This document shows, piece by piece, positions 5,909 through 6,868 of a DNA stretch of 6,868 bases; positions within the stretch are counted from its first letter, which is position 1; the number at the start of each line of letters is the position of its first letter. Made by a program: the position numbers and the translations under genes. A model generated the notes under the pieces. The model saw nothing but the letters and a program-made list of their open reading frames with translations. It did not search any database and was not told the origin of the DNA. Source of the stretch: Bacillota bacterium (GTDB lineage Bacteria; Bacillota; Clostridia; Lachnospirales; Cellulosilyticaceae); assembly GCA_023415525.1 (NCBI GenBank), contig JAEZKI010000425.1, positions 1 through 6,868 on the forward strand, given 5' to 3'.

Positions 5909-6868
5909 ATGGCATTACACTACTTAATTGAAGCATTTCAGACAGTGATGGATCCACTTAACCTTCTGATACTCTTTATTTCTACATTTACAGGGCTAGT
6001 TATGGGAATGCTTCCCGGATTGAGTGCTACTATGGCGATTGCACTTCTAACGGGTTTGACTTATAACCTACCAACTAATTCTGCACTAATTTCTCTAATC
6101 GGTGTGTATGTGGGTTCCATTTCTGGTGGCTGTCAGTCTGCAATACTGCTAAATATTCCAGGAACACCAGCCTCCGCGGCAACTGCTTCTGATGGATTCC
6201 CTCTGGCTAATGAAGGGAAGGGAGGCTTTGCCATTTTCCTAGCAACTACAGCGTCTTGTTTAGGGACTTTGATGAGCGTTCTATGTGTCCTAACACTAAC
6301 ACCACTATTAACAAGTGTCTCTTTAAAATTTGGTGCATGGGAATTTTTTCTCCTAGCTGTATTTGGTGTTGTTATTTGTGGTAATTTGACCTCTGGTGGC
6401 AATGCACTAAAAGGATGGATTGCAGGTATCATGGGACTATTTGTAGCACAGATTGGCATTGATAGTATTAACTCCTTCCCACGCTTTGCCTATGGCAATG
6501 TAAACCTGATGTCTGGCATACAGCTTATTCCTATTATGATTGGCCTATTTGGTTTTCCAGAAATCATTAATGCCTTTAAAAAGACAGAGAGTAAAGTACT
6601 CAAAATGTCTCCATTTAAATTTATGGAGGGTATGAAATGTATTGGAAAGAACTTTGGGGCAATTGTGCGCTCCTCATTAATTGGTGTAGGGGTAGGTATT
6701 ATTCCAGGGGTAGGTGAGGATGTAGGTGGGTGGATGTCCTACTGGGCGACCAAGTCTAACAGTAAGGAACCTGATAGCTTTGGAAAAGGAAACCCTGCTG
6801 GCATTATTTCTGCTGAAGCGGGTAACAATGCTTGTATAGGTGGTGCAATCATTCCAATTATGTCCTTG
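5909..6868 (+). CDS. tctA: Tripartite tricarboxylate transporter large membrane subunit (TctA family, 3' end missing)
   Basis: The first 320 codons of the large permease subunit are present; members are usually about 500 residues, so roughly a third is beyond the right edge. The ATG is preceded by GGAAGAGAGG (5891-5900) and lies 18 bp after tctB. Family motifs are GLVMGMLPGLSATMAIALL (29-47), NIPGTPASAATASDGFPLA (82-100), GVGVGIIPGVGEDVGGWMSY (259-278) and FGKGNPAGIISAEAGNNA (291-308). The first and third are the paired, pseudo-symmetric Pro-Gly motifs of the two halves of the permease. Multiple hydrophobic helices alternate with short loops. TctA forms the translocation path with TctB and is normally driven by an ion gradient. 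The second Pro-Gly motif carries Glu270-Asp271 rather than a purely Gly/Ala-rich stretch. Confidence 0.95.
   Translation, partial: MALHYLIEAFQTVMDPLNLLILFISTFTGLVMGMLPGLSATMAIALLTGLTYNLPTNSALISLIGVYVGSISGGCQSAILLNIPGTPASAATASDGFPLANEGKGGFAIFLATTASCLGTLMSVLCVLTLTPLLTSVSLKFGAWEFFLLAVFGVVICGNLTSGGNALKGWIAGIMGLFVAQIGIDSINSFPRFAYGNVNLMSGIQLIPIMIGLFGFPEIINAFKKTESKVLKMSPFKFMEGMKCIGKNFGAIVRSSLIGVGVGIIPGVGEDVGGWMSYWATKSNSKEPDSFGKGNPAGIISAEAGNNACIGGAIIPIMSL

Noticed and set aside
6133..6459. 108-codon open frame on the minus strand
   Set aside because: It is antisense to tctA, which is clearly coding by its NIPGTPASAA motif and continuous frame to the window end.
1..6868. CRISPR array, tRNA/rRNA genes, insertion sequences or attachment sites
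   Set aside because: No regularly spaced repeats, no tRNA-like cloverleaf, no transposase coding and no terminal inverted repeats were seen.

Overview
The window looks like chromosomal DNA of a low-GC, Gram-positive anaerobe of the Clostridia. The reasons are the AT-rich base composition, strong AGGAGG-type ribosome binding sites, a secreted protein with paired 'stalk' (copper-amine-oxidase-N-like) repeats, and family-level resemblance of all products to clostridial proteins. The genus cannot be fixed from the sequence. All intact genes are on the + strand.

Left part (1-2763). The 3' end of a GH13 alpha-glucosidase gene (oligo-1,6-glucosidase/isomaltase-like, catalytic triad intact) enters from the left edge. 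An extended -10 promoter just after its stop codon probably drives a separate gene. That gene encodes a secreted protein with two stalk repeats followed by a transglutaminase-like domain with an intact Cys-His-Asp triad. A long hairpin at 2710-2763 closes this block.

Middle (2764-3250). This is an AT-rich intergenic stretch. On the minus strand it carries only the last ~20 codons of a short-chain dehydrogenase, a gene remnant. It then holds a near-consensus sigma-A promoter (TTGACG, 17 bp, TATAAT) and a ~180-nt leader. Two related LacI-type operator sequences lie in the leader, one just downstream of the predicted transcription start and one just upstream of the ribosome binding site, with centres 137 bp apart.

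Right part (3251-6868). A LacI-family regulator is followed by a tripartite tricarboxylate transporter (TTT) in the order tctC (binding protein), tctB (small membrane subunit), tctA (large membrane subunit, cut by the right edge). The regulator and tctC overlap by 4 bp (ATGA). A hairpin plus T-run lies between tctC and tctB and could let the binding protein be made in excess over the membrane parts. The simplest reading is a self-regulated, substrate-inducible uptake operon for an organic acid or sugar-derived acid; the substrate cannot be read from the sequence. I see no clearly new type of system. The most noteworthy points are the two-operator layout, the intra-operon terminator, the binding protein without a lipobox, and the dehydrogenase scar.
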